DNA of 6,332 nucleotides, taken from Pseudomonadota bacterium (GTDB lineage Bacteria > Bdellovibrionota_C > UBA2361 > OMIW01). This document shows, one piece after another, positions 1 to 4,922 of this stretch. The notes under the pieces were generated by a model. The model was given only the letters and a program-made list of their open reading frames with translations. It had not been told where the DNA came from and did not search any database. Each line of letters begins with the position of its first letter. Position 1 is the first letter of the stretch. Location of the stretch: positions 1 to 6,332 of the forward strand of contig OMIW01000191.1 in NCBI GenBank assembly GCA_900299205.1, read 5' to 3'. The position numbers and the translations under genes were made by a program.

Positions 1-918
1 GATTGTTGCAACCCCCTGAGTAATTCGGTCCTGGATAACCGGGTCGGAATAAACCACCCCGTCAAGGACGATCGCTAATTGCCTACCGACGTGTTCAGAG
101 GTAATCGCACCGAACGTCTTTCGGCCCTCAGCCGTGAGGGTCAGAACCACCTCGACCCTTCCGGTGCTTCGCTCCGGCCTCGCATCCTGCACCGCATCGC
201 CGCCCATCAAAACATCCTCTTCGACACGTATCGGAGAGCCTTTACGGTCCTTTAAAGAGAGCGAACGCGCCGAGGGAGATACTGGAACAAGACGAAACTC
301 GAGTTTGGCAGTTTTTCCCACGACCCGCTTCACCCGCTCTATGTCGGAGAACCCCGGCATTTGAAGCAAAATTCGCTCAACACCGCTTCTAGTGATGAGA
401 GGCTCGGCCACCCCGAATTGATCAACACGATTGCGAAGCGTCTCGATCGCCTGAACAACTGAACGCTCCTTGATCTGACGAGCGGTCTGATCCGGCAAAT
501 GATACACCAATCGCGGTCGACCACCATCAGCGGTTTTTTCTACAAACTGGAGCTCGGGAAATTTATCCTCTATCACCGCTCTCGCCCGCTCAGTCATGGA
601 GTCTGAGAGAAGAACTACTTCTAAACGGTTTGCATCAACCGGATTCGACCGCACGACGATCAATTTCTCGGCCCTCAACACCGACCGTGCAGATTGGGCA
701 GTCGTCTGAAGATGACCTTTCACCGCCTCCTCAGTTGCAACCTGGTAGACCAGATGAACCCCTCCCCGAAGGTCAAGACCTAGCGAAAGTGCCCGTGAAA
801 GTGGCCATTGGATTTCGCGACCAAAACCCTCCTTGGAGATAGTTGGTACGAGTAGGAGGAGGGCAACTACAATGACAACTGCTATCCCAATGATTCGCTG
901 CCTGGAACGAGAACCCAT
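1..918 (-). CDS. secD: Protein translocase subunit SecD, N-terminal 306 residues (3' end outside window)
   Basis: SecD is an inner-membrane accessory of the SecYEG translocon. With SecF it uses the proton-motive force to help complete export of preproteins on the periplasmic side. The reading frame is open over all 306 codons. Residues 8-26 form the first membrane segment. The family signature LGLDLRGGVHLVYQV is at 46-60, LRNRVDQFGVAEPLI at 161-175 and ILLQMPGF at 183-190, followed by VKRVVGKTAKLEFRLV at 197-212 and the start of the large periplasmic P1 domain. The start is set by AAGGA (926-930) seven bases before ATG and by a good N-terminal membrane segment. The gene is cut by the window edge, so the remaining membrane segments are not visible. 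It lies 202 bases downstream of yajC on the same strand, a wider gap than is usual for this pair. Identity is near certain; downstream secF is expected but not seen. Confidence 0.97.
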   Translation of the reverse strand, partial: MGSRSRQRIIGIAVVIVVALLLLVPTISKEGFGREIQWPLSRALSLGLDLRGGVHLVYQVATEEAVKGHLQTTAQSARSVLRAEKLIVVRSNPVDANRLEVVLLSDSMTERARAVIEDKFPELQFVEKTADGGRPRLVYHLPDQTARQIKERSVVQAIETLRNRVDQFGVAEPLITRSGVERILLQMPGFSDIERVKRVVGKTAKLEFRLVPVSPSARSLSLKDRKGSPIRVEEDVLMGGDAVQDARPERSTGRVEVVLTLTAEGRKTFGAITSEHVGRQLAIVLDGVVYSDPVIQDRITQGVATI

Positions 919-925
919 GTTTATT

Positions 926-930
926 TCCTT
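926..930 (-). promoter_or_regulatory. secD ribosome binding site, possibly occluded by a stem
   Basis: AAGGA lies seven bases upstream of the secD ATG. The overlapping GGAAAT (minus strand, 923-928) is exactly complementary to ATTTCC (958-963). The next four bases of that upstream arm, GCAG (954-957), can pair with CTGC (939-942), leaving a 10-nt bulge. The pairing would cover the GGA core of the site. The stem is short and AU-rich on the outside, so its stability in the cell is uncertain. Confidence 0.5.
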
Positions 931-962
931 TACCTTTGGCAGTTCGTGTCTCCCTGCGGAAA

Positions 963-1094
963 TCATGAACTGCTCAGCCCTGTCGTAACTCGCTGACGAT
1001 TCCGTTCTTCACCGTGCCCACCGGGGGCACCGAATAAAGCCGGCGCTCTGTCCCTCAGGAAATCCCCGTTTTCCCTGAGGACGTTCAACCTCAT
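963..1094 (-). CDS. Possible 43-aa leader ORF between yajC and secD (unproven)
   Basis: An ATG ORF of 43 codons fills most of the yajC-secD gap and ends 44 bases before secD. The predicted product is hydrophilic: residues 1-16 are charged, then comes APALFGAPGGHG (17-28) and an Arg-rich tail. The residues at 16-19 read RAPA. Known Sec-monitoring arrest peptides (SecM, MifM, VemP and the RAPP/RAPG-type peptides) are encoded upstream of Sec genes, which is the only reason to consider this one. Against it: no signal or membrane segment is present, the sequence before the ATG is G-rich rather than a clear ribosome site, and an open frame of this length is not rare by chance. Its TGA overlaps the first base of the arm that could sequester the secD ribosome site. 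It could equally be non-coding leader sequence. Confidence 0.2.
   Translation of the reverse strand: MRLNVLRENGDFLRDRAPALFGAPGGHGEERNRQRVTTGLSSS
1014..1030 (-). other. GC-rich hairpin in the yajC-secD gap
   Basis: GTGCCC (1014-1019) and GGGCAC (1025-1030) are exact complements with a 5-nt loop. No T-tract follows on either strand, so this is not a canonical rho-independent terminator. It may be an RNA-processing or stability element within a yajC-secD transcript. Confidence 0.4.
1053..1080 (-). other. Second hairpin in the yajC-secD gap
   Basis: CCTCAGG (1053-1059) pairs exactly with CCTGAGG (1074-1080). The stem can extend inward by AAA/TTT across one bulged C. It lies about 40 nt after the yajC stop and has no T-tract, so it is better read as an intercistronic structure than as a terminator. 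Together with the hairpin at 1014-1030 it makes this gap unusually structured. Confidence 0.45.
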
Positions 1095-1120
1095 CGCCCC
1101 CACTCGAGGCGGCTAGCCAC

Positions 1121-1525
1121 TCACTTAGCGGAAGACTGCTCGCTCTCTTCCCGCTTGATGACGGTTCTTCGCTCGACCCGAACCTTCACGGTAGGTGCTA
1201 TCTCGAGGGTGATCGAACCGGGGTCTATACTGACGATTCTTCCGAACAGTCCTGAGGCTGTAATGACCTGGTCGCCCCTTTTTAGTCCTTCCAGAAACTT
1301 TTGCTGCGCCTTCTCCTCGGATTGACGGGGACGGATCACCAGAATATAAAAAATGACGTAAACCATGAGGAGCATCGGCATCATTTGCATGAGCCGCTCC
1401 CCGAAGCTCGGCATCGGAGGCTGTCCAGCCGGCACCTGTGCGAGAACCTCTCCTTGTATTGTCAAACAAAGGGTAGCAAGCGCGATACGAATACTCGTAC
1501 GGCCAGCCCATTCTCGGATGCGCAT
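1121..1525 (-). CDS. yajC: Sec translocase accessory protein YajC (134 aa)
   Basis: YajC is a small inner-membrane protein that co-purifies with SecDF and SecYEG. Residues 46-64 form a membrane segment. It is followed by the family motif IRPRQSEEKAQQK (64-76), then LKRGDQVITASGLFGRIVSID (81-101) and a beta-rich tail ITLEIAPTVKVRVERR (105-120). Unlike the short E. coli protein, it begins with a basic stretch and a second hydrophobic segment (about 11-24) ending in VLA before Q30. This resembles a cleavable signal peptide ahead of a Pro-rich linker. I chose the ATG at 1525, with AAGG four bases upstream; a GTG immediately before it is also possible. The frame stays open upstream as far as a TTG at 1693, but that start precedes a terminator (1664-1685) and would bury the signal-like segment. 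SecD follows on the same strand, as is usual for this pair. Confidence 0.92.
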   Translation of the reverse strand: MRIREWAGRTSIRIALATLCLTIQGEVLAQVPAGQPPMPSFGERLMQMMPMLLMVYVIFYILVIRPRQSEEKAQQKFLEGLKRGDQVITASGLFGRIVSIDPGSITLEIAPTVKVRVERRTVIKREESEQSSAK

Positions 1526-1800
1526 CACACCTTTTTTCCATTCCTTTCCCCAGAAGTGCGCGTCCCCTGTTCCTCCAAAATCAATTCTCATTGCGTCTCT
1601 CAATCTCATCCATCTGGCGTCTGCCGTTATCGTGAGCCCCAGGCGACGATCTAACAGCAGCTCAAAAAAGCGAGAAGCCCTCGCTAACTTCAAAAACTCG
1701 CCGAAGTTATATCCGAGAGCTCTCTGCCGGGCAAGCCAGCACCTCGGTCCTTCGTAAACGACGCGTCGCTGAAATACCGATTGTATTTCCCGGATCTCCC
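1526..1800 (-). other. Gap between the DsbD-like gene and yajC
   Basis: This 275-nt gap holds the terminator at 1664-1685. The remaining 140 nt before yajC should contain the yajC promoter. I see only weak candidates, such as GAGAAT-type -10 boxes without a good -35. The yajC frame is open across the whole gap without a stop, but no recognisable protein is encoded in it. Confidence 0.5.
1664..1685 (-). terminator. Rho-independent terminator after the DsbD-like gene
   Basis: On the minus strand, AGCGAG (1685-1680) and CTCGCT (1674-1669) form a 6-bp stem around the loop GGCTT, followed directly by five further Ts (1668-1664). It lies about 115 nt past the stop of the DsbD-like gene and 138 nt before the yajC ATG. 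It therefore separates the two transcription units and supports the short yajC start. Confidence 0.75.
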
Positions 1801-2685
1801 CTAATCGCGAGTTTCGTGCGGGATGATAAGCCTGATTCCCGAACGCGATCCATCAGCACGCCGAAAGAGAAGGGAACCATTCACCGGCGACACCGCACCT
1901 CCATCAGACGAAACCAAAACTACCTCTGTCGCCATATTTCCCCCGTCATTTTTTCGCGACCGCACCTCCACGCTTTTCCCTCCACCTCCTCCTGACCGTC
2001 GAGGGGCCGGCTCATCGGGGAGGAAATCGACCTCTGAGACCTGCTCGCTCCAGAATACGGTCACCCCGACTCCCGGGATAGCTTCGATAGAATGTATTGC
2101 TGGATGAGATCCCGCATCGACGGGGTCCCGCGCAATCCACCCGGAAAAGAAAGAAGCTGGCTCGCGCATGCGTTCGGGTACCTCGCCAACCTTGAGTACG
2201 AAGCTCGTTTCGTTTGAATCTCGGACGCACGACCGAGGACTACACCCAAGCCATGAAGCTCTCGCCGTAATTGGAATCGGATTACCTTGAGCGAAATCAG
2301 TGGGTATCCCGACTTCAGCAACAAGAACGACCTCTCCCTCATAGCCGAATGTCTTTGGTTGTCCCTCGTTGCTAAAACGAACGGGAACGGGCCAATGGAG
2401 AGATGGAAGGGAAAACCCAGCAGGAAGTTCCCACCGTATTGTTGTGGGCAAACCAGACTCCCCCGGGTTTTTTGCATAGATGTGCCAGCCAGGAGCTATT
2501 GAGAAATGTGCTGCTAGGAACAACCGCTTTTCCGAACCAACCTCCGAGGAGATGTGAGCGACAACTTTCATCTCAACAGGATCTTCTGCTGCCACTCCTT
2601 GAGGGGGAAAACCCAGCACCCAGACAGCGAGAGATATCAAGACCATCGAGACGAATCGTGCCGATGACCTGAAAGAACTGTGCAT
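1801..2685 (-). CDS. Secreted DsbD N-terminal-domain (DsbC/DsbD-alpha-like) protein, 294 aa
   Basis: This is an exported protein with the immunoglobulin-like fold domain found at the N-terminus of thiol:disulfide interchange protein DsbD. In full-length DsbD this domain passes electrons to periplasmic clients. Residues 1-33 form a signal peptide: basic n-region, hydrophobic 11-25, likely cleavage after VAA at 31-33. Family signatures follow: FSIAPGWHIYAKNPGESGLP (61-80), WELPAGFSLPSLHWPVPVRF (85-104), FGYEGEVVLVAEV (113-125) and WLGC (145-148). C148 and C153 occupy the expected position of the redox cysteine pair, spaced C-x4-C. Residues 170-294 are less conserved and include a five-Gly linker at 232-236. 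The eight-helix DsbD membrane domain and the thioredoxin domain are absent, and no neighbour supplies them. I chose the ATG at 2685 over the upstream ATG at 2742 because AAGGAG lies seven bases before it and the signal peptide then starts cleanly. Electron-transfer function is inferred from family only. Confidence 0.85.
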   Translation of the reverse strand: MHSSFRSSARFVSMVLISLAVWVLGFPPQGVAAEDPVEMKVVAHISSEVGSEKRLFLAAHFSIAPGWHIYAKNPGESGLPTTIRWELPAGFSLPSLHWPVPVRFSNEGQPKTFGYEGEVVLVAEVGIPTDFAQGNPIPITARASWLGCSPRSCVRDSNETSFVLKVGEVPERMREPASFFSGWIARDPVDAGSHPAIHSIEAIPGVGVTVFWSEQVSEVDFLPDEPAPRRSGGGGGKSVEVRSRKNDGGNMATEVVLVSSDGGAVSPVNGSLLFRRADGSRSGIRLIIPHETRD

Positions 2686-2692
2686 AATCCGA

Positions 2693-2698
2693 CTCCTT
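2693..2698 (-). promoter_or_regulatory. Ribosome binding site deciding the start of the DsbD-like gene
   Basis: A perfect AAGGAG (minus strand) sits seven bases before the ATG at 2685. The in-frame ATG at 2742 has no comparable site and would add 19 residues ahead of the signal peptide. Confidence 0.8.
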
Positions 2699-2730
2699 GC
2701 GCAAAAGCACCCCATCCCGTCAATTATCTT

Positions 2731-2804
2731 CCTCTCGGTCATTTGCCTGAAATAGGGTGAAGTATACCGCTCCGTGTTCGTAAAAGAAAACCTCTCGGCA
2801 AATG
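2731..2804. repeat. Composite repeat pair in the divergent promoter region
   Basis: CCTCTCGG occurs at 2731-2738 and again at 2791-2798, exactly 60 bp apart. Overlapping these copies, CATTTGCC (2740-2747) and GGCAAATG (2797-2804) are 8-bp inverted repeats. The pair brackets the leftward -10 box and ends before the rightward one, which suits paired operator half-sites. No regulator can be named from the sequence. Confidence 0.45.
2761..2766 (-). promoter_or_regulatory. Putative -10 box for the DsbD-like gene
   Basis: TATACT on the minus strand matches the sigma-70 -10 consensus at five of six positions and would give a leader of about 70 nt. No convincing -35 box lies at 16-18 bp (TTTTCT at 18 bp is poor), so an activator or a different sigma factor may be involved. 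Confidence 0.4.
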
Positions 2805-2824
2805 TCCGCCCATCATGTTAGAAT
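2795..2824 (+). promoter_or_regulatory. Putative rightward promoter for the 2979-3425 gene
   Basis: An extended -10, TG-T-TAGAAT (2816-2824), is preceded at 18 bp by TCGGCA (2795-2800), four of six matches to TTGACA. Transcription would begin near 2831, leaving a leader of about 150 nt. The -35 overlaps the GGCAAATG repeat arm. Confidence 0.4.
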
Positions 2825-2836
2825 AGAGGGAGCGAA

Positions 2837-3004
2837 GTGGAATTGTTTGTTGGTTGGATAGGTACACCGCCCCTCTTCCGGGGATTTATCGTGTGTGCGA
2901 AAGGCAGCTTCTCCTGCAACGTGCTCCGCACTATCAAGGCAGAAAGGCTCCGATTAAACGCCAAGAGAACCCGAGCCCATGGCCGCCGAAAAAAAAGTCT
3001 CTAA
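2837..3004 (+). CDS. Possible 55-aa basic small protein overlapping the next gene start (unproven)
   Basis: A GTG ORF is preceded by GAGGGAG four bases upstream, a better ribosome site than that of the longer gene it overlaps. The product starts with a mildly hydrophobic stretch (ELFVGWIG, 2-9) and ends in a strongly basic tail (RAHGRRKKSL, 46-55). It overlaps the start of the 148-aa gene by 26 nt in another frame, which would allow translational coupling. If the promoter at 2795-2824 is correct, transcription would begin inside the ribosome site, which weakens the case. No family is recognised, and chance occurrence is quite possible. Confidence 0.2.
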   Translation: MELFVGWIGTPPLFRGFIVCAKGSFSCNVLRTIKAERLRLNAKRTRAHGRRKKSL

Positions 3005-3425
3005 ATCCATCCCAAACGGTCTCGTTGACGCGCTTTTTCAACTTCCACTTCCAGCCCGGCAGGCACTTGTCCGTCGCTTTAATCTGCCAGTTTCTGAGGA
3101 CGAAGTGGCGTTACCCACCGACCCTGAGATTACTTCTCCGATCAACGAGGCGGACGCTTGCGCCGGTGGAGAGGGTTTAGGACTACTCCCTGAGTTTTTG
3201 GAACCTCTTTCTTCCGCTCTCAACGCAAGTGTGAACGGCTCCCATACCGAAGATGGGTCACCATCATCAAAGATAGAAAAGGTATCGTCAAACGGGACGT
3301 CCTCAGGTGCTTTGCCCTGTCGCGCATCCTCAAAGCTCGATCCGGAGCTTGAGGCAGATGCCCTGAGAGCATTGATGGGCTACGGTCGATTAGCCCGAAA
3401 TACCAAAGGTTCGCACGACTGTTAA
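2979..3425 (+). CDS. Hypothetical acidic, Ser-rich 148-aa protein
   Basis: I do not recognise this protein. Residues 10-36 suggest an amphipathic helix (GLVDALFQLPLPARQALVRR at 14-33). Residues 40-115 are acidic and rich in Ser, Gly and Pro, and probably disordered. Residues 118-141 suggest a second helix (LDPELEADALRALMGYGRLA). There is no signal peptide or membrane segment, so it is probably cytoplasmic. An in-frame stop at 2955 leaves the ATG at 2979 as the natural start. The ribosome site is weak (AAGAGA, ten bases away). Codon choice is in keeping with the neighbours, with no excess of rare codons. It is transcribed away from the DsbD-like gene and converges on the phosphatase gene, with 71 nt between the two stops. 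The shape, two short helices joined by a flexible linker, would suit an adaptor or regulatory peptide, but that is inference. Reality as a gene is likely but unproven. Confidence 0.55.
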   Translation: MAAEKKVSKSIPNGLVDALFQLPLPARQALVRRFNLPVSEDEVALPTDPEITSPINEADACAGGEGLGLLPEFLEPLSSALNASVNGSHTEDGSPSSKIEKVSSNGTSSGALPCRASSKLDPELEADALRALMGYGRLARNTKGSHDC

Positions 3426-3458
3426 ATGACGCGCGACATTCTCGCTCACGCTTGGCGA

Positions 3459-3485
3459 GCACGAGATCCAAGGAGGTGCTCGTGC
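3459..3485. other. Hairpin between convergent genes
   Basis: GCACGAG (3459-3465) and CTCGTGC (3479-3485) form a 7-bp GC-rich stem with a 13-nt loop. An alternative register pairs CGAGCAC with GTGCTCG. It lies between two convergent stop codons, where a bidirectional terminator is expected, but no T-tract follows on either strand. Confidence 0.35.
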
Positions 3486-3496
3486 CGATGTTAAGA

Positions 3497-4429
3497 TCAG
3501 TCTTCGCGCGGCCCTTCCTCGCTCCTTACATTACTCAACGCCACGAGGATTTTTCGATGAATATCCTCCGAACGCGATGCCACAAAGCCCACAAGCTGCT
3601 TTTCAGCGTTTGCCGAGCGAGGTGGGGGCATCGGCTCACCGGAATGGGTGGACACCCATGCGCCCCCCTCTTTGGCAACGAACGCAATCGCCGCCCCATC
3701 GATGAGTTGAGATGAGTTCATCACCACCGCCGAGACATCTCCAAAAAAGAGTCCCGCATGAATCGGGGTCGCTGGCCCGGGTCGATAGTCACGAGCAAGG
3801 TGGAACACCGGGAGGGGGGCAAGCGCGGATTCATTCAGCGACGCGTGAAGGCTGCAATAAATTGGGGGTTCTTCCCCTTTCTGCGAAGGAGTTTCCCCGA
3901 GCTGAAGCTGGGAAAAATTCCGCAAATTCACCTCCGACCAGTCTCCTACAAACGCTCCCTGCCCTCGAACGGCATAAACAATTTTCTGTCTCCGCGGAAA
4001 CAAAAAAATACTCGCCTCATAACTATCACGCGATATCACGCTGAAGATTACATGAAACTCCCCCTGATCGAGGTAGTATCGGGTGCCATCAATCGGATCA
4101 AGCAACAATACTCGGTCATCTCCTCCCTCTCCCACATCCCCCCACCATGTGGCAGCAAGATATTTCGTATTTACCGACGACGCATACTCCTCCCCAAAAA
4201 ATCTGGCCTCGGGATAGGCGGCCAGAACAGCAACCTCGACCACTGTTTGTATCGAGATATCGGCATCAGAAAGCGCCGCCGCGAACGGGTTCTCACCAAA
4301 GGTTGATTTATCAGGTTGGTGACCAATACGCTTCTGTATGTGGGCCGCGTATGCCGCCCCCGCTTTGAGATGAGGTAGAAGGGTTTCGAGGATTTCGAGG
4401 CTATCGGATGGAAGGGAGCGACCAATCAT
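3497..4429 (-). CDS. Inositol monophosphatase-superfamily phosphatase (310 aa)
   Basis: This is a predicted Mg2+-dependent, Li+-sensitive-type sugar or nucleotide phosphatase (IMPase/CysQ/HisN/FBPase superfamily), probably cytoplasmic. The metal-binding signatures are present in order: SDADISIQ (54-61), GEE (79-81), DPIDGT with D111 and D114 (111-116), and the C-terminal IDGAA (243-247), where D244 replaces the D of the usual WDxAA. Two features stand out. The GEE-to-DPIDGT spacing is about 30 residues, longer than usual, because of a Gly/Asp-rich insertion (WWGDVGEGGDD, 95-105). The Trp of the WD motif is Ile. The length is some 40 residues above a typical 260-270. The ATG at 4429 has no ribosome site upstream. 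The gene is convergent with 2979-3425 and divergent from the kinase gene. The motifs do not tell inositol phosphate from PAP or another substrate. Confidence 0.85.
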   Translation of the reverse strand: MIGRSLPSDSLEILETLLPHLKAGAAYAAHIQKRIGHQPDKSTFGENPFAAALSDADISIQTVVEVAVLAAYPEARFFGEEYASSVNTKYLAATWWGDVGEGGDDRVLLLDPIDGTRYYLDQGEFHVIFSVISRDSYEASIFLFPRRQKIVYAVRGQGAFVGDWSEVNLRNFSQLQLGETPSQKGEEPPIYCSLHASLNESALAPLPVFHLARDYRPGPATPIHAGLFFGDVSAVVMNSSQLIDGAAIAFVAKEGGAWVSTHSGEPMPPPRSANAEKQLVGFVASRSEDIHRKILVALSNVRSEEGPRED

Positions 4430-4481
4430 AGAGTTACGGGCAGAAAAGGGTTTTTATAAAGGGAGCAAATACGCCGAGTTT

Positions 4482-4487
4482 ATCATA
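4482..4487 (-). promoter_or_regulatory. Putative -10 box for the phosphatase gene
   Basis: TATGAT on the minus strand matches five of six consensus positions and would give a leader of about 46 nt. The -35 region is only T-rich. A second AT-rich candidate, TATAAA nearer the start codon, has no -35 partner. Confidence 0.35.
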
Positions 4488-4503
4488 CCGTCAGCCTATC
4501 CTC

Positions 4504-4524
4504 AAAAAGCGCTGCGCGCGTTTT
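4504..4524 (-). terminator. Weak terminator-like hairpin with T-tract
   Basis: On the minus strand, AAAA, a bulged C, then GCGC-GCA-GCGC are followed by TTTTT. The 4-bp GC stem plus A/T pairs resembles a small rho-independent terminator. It lies about 75 nt upstream of the phosphatase start and immediately upstream of its -10 box. It might end read-through from an unseen leftward RNA, or it may be fortuitous. Confidence 0.3.
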
Positions 4525-4642
4525 CACACTTTTGTCCTTTCACACAATCCGCCGAAGAGCGAGGCATCCAATCATCGCACACATCGTAAGGTCATACGTA
4601 CTCACCCAGATGACGAAACCTTTTGAGCCTTTGACTGGCACG

Positions 4643-4660
4643 ACCGTATCGAGATACGGT
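4643..4660. repeat. Perfect 8+8 bp palindrome, operator-like
   Basis: ACCGTATC-GA-GATACGGT is a perfect inverted repeat with a 2-bp centre, the size and symmetry of a dimeric repressor site. It begins 7 bp downstream of the hexamer TTGACT (4631-4636), so a factor bound there could block a rightward promoter. The regulator is unknown. Confidence 0.45.
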
Positions 4661-4922
4661 GAGAGGAAGAAATGCTCAAAAATGGCGCAGAATCGGTCCG
4701 ACCCCATCCAGCGAGGTGGTAAAAAATGGTTCTTTCGAGAGCATTTTGAGAGTTTTGACCAAAAAAACGGAGATATATTACCTGAGATACCTTGAGGATC
4801 TTTTCGTTGACTCCGATGAAGTTGCAGTCAAACTATCAAAGTGCACAACTGAAAATCATTTTTCACCACCTTGCGAGTCGCAGATATTCTTTCTTAATCC
4901 AGCGCCTGGATCGCCGACGTAA
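4659..4922 (+). CDS. Doubtful 87-aa ORF just upstream of the kinase gene
   Basis: A GTG-started frame ends 14 nt before the kinase ATG, a normal operon spacing, and its product contains a plausible mixed stretch (YYLRYLEDLFVDSDEVAVKL, 40-59). Against it: no ribosome site precedes the GTG. Five of its first six or so Arg codons are AGA, while the neighbouring kinase uses almost only CGN. Both arms of the long inverted repeat lie inside it, and no family is recognised. I regard it as probably non-coding, or as foreign DNA if real. Confidence 0.15.
   Translation: MRGRNAQKWRRIGPTPSSEVVKNGSFESILRVLTKKTEIYYLRYLEDLFVDSDEVAVKLSKCTTENHFSPPCESQIFFLNPAPGSPT
4711..4874. repeat. Long imperfect inverted repeat enclosing 118 bp
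   Basis: The left arm (4711-4733) and the reverse complement of the right arm (4852-4874) agree at 19 of 23 positions. The core GGTGGT, one variable base, then AAAAATG is shared. All four differences are G/A or C/T transitions. The arms bound a 164-bp unit, the size of a small non-autonomous element or a long-stem RNA. No target-site duplication is evident at the outer edges. Confidence 0.55.
4862..4890 (+). promoter_or_regulatory. Putative promoter of the bifunctional kinase gene
   Basis: TTCACC (4862-4867) and TATTCT (4885-4890) each match the sigma-70 consensus at four of six positions with an ideal 17-bp spacer. The start would be near 4897, giving a leader of about 40 nt. The -35 box lies within the right arm of the long inverted repeat. 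Confidence 0.35.

Noticed and set aside
1125-1541. 138-aa ORF in another frame of the yajC region
   Set aside because: It covers the clear yajC coding sequence in a different frame and shows no recognisable motifs.
1526-1693. TTG-initiated N-terminal extension of yajC (190 aa in total)
   Set aside because: The TTG lies upstream of a good terminator, has no ribosome site, and would bury the signal-like segment.
2686-2742. Earlier ATG start (2742) for the DsbD-like gene
   Set aside because: It has no ribosome site and adds 19 residues before the signal peptide, whereas AAGGAG precedes the ATG at 2685.
3452-4306. Rightward ORFs at 3452-3715, 3712-4044 and 3758-4306
   Set aside because: They are antisense to the phosphatase gene, whose family motifs are unmistakable, and have no family features.
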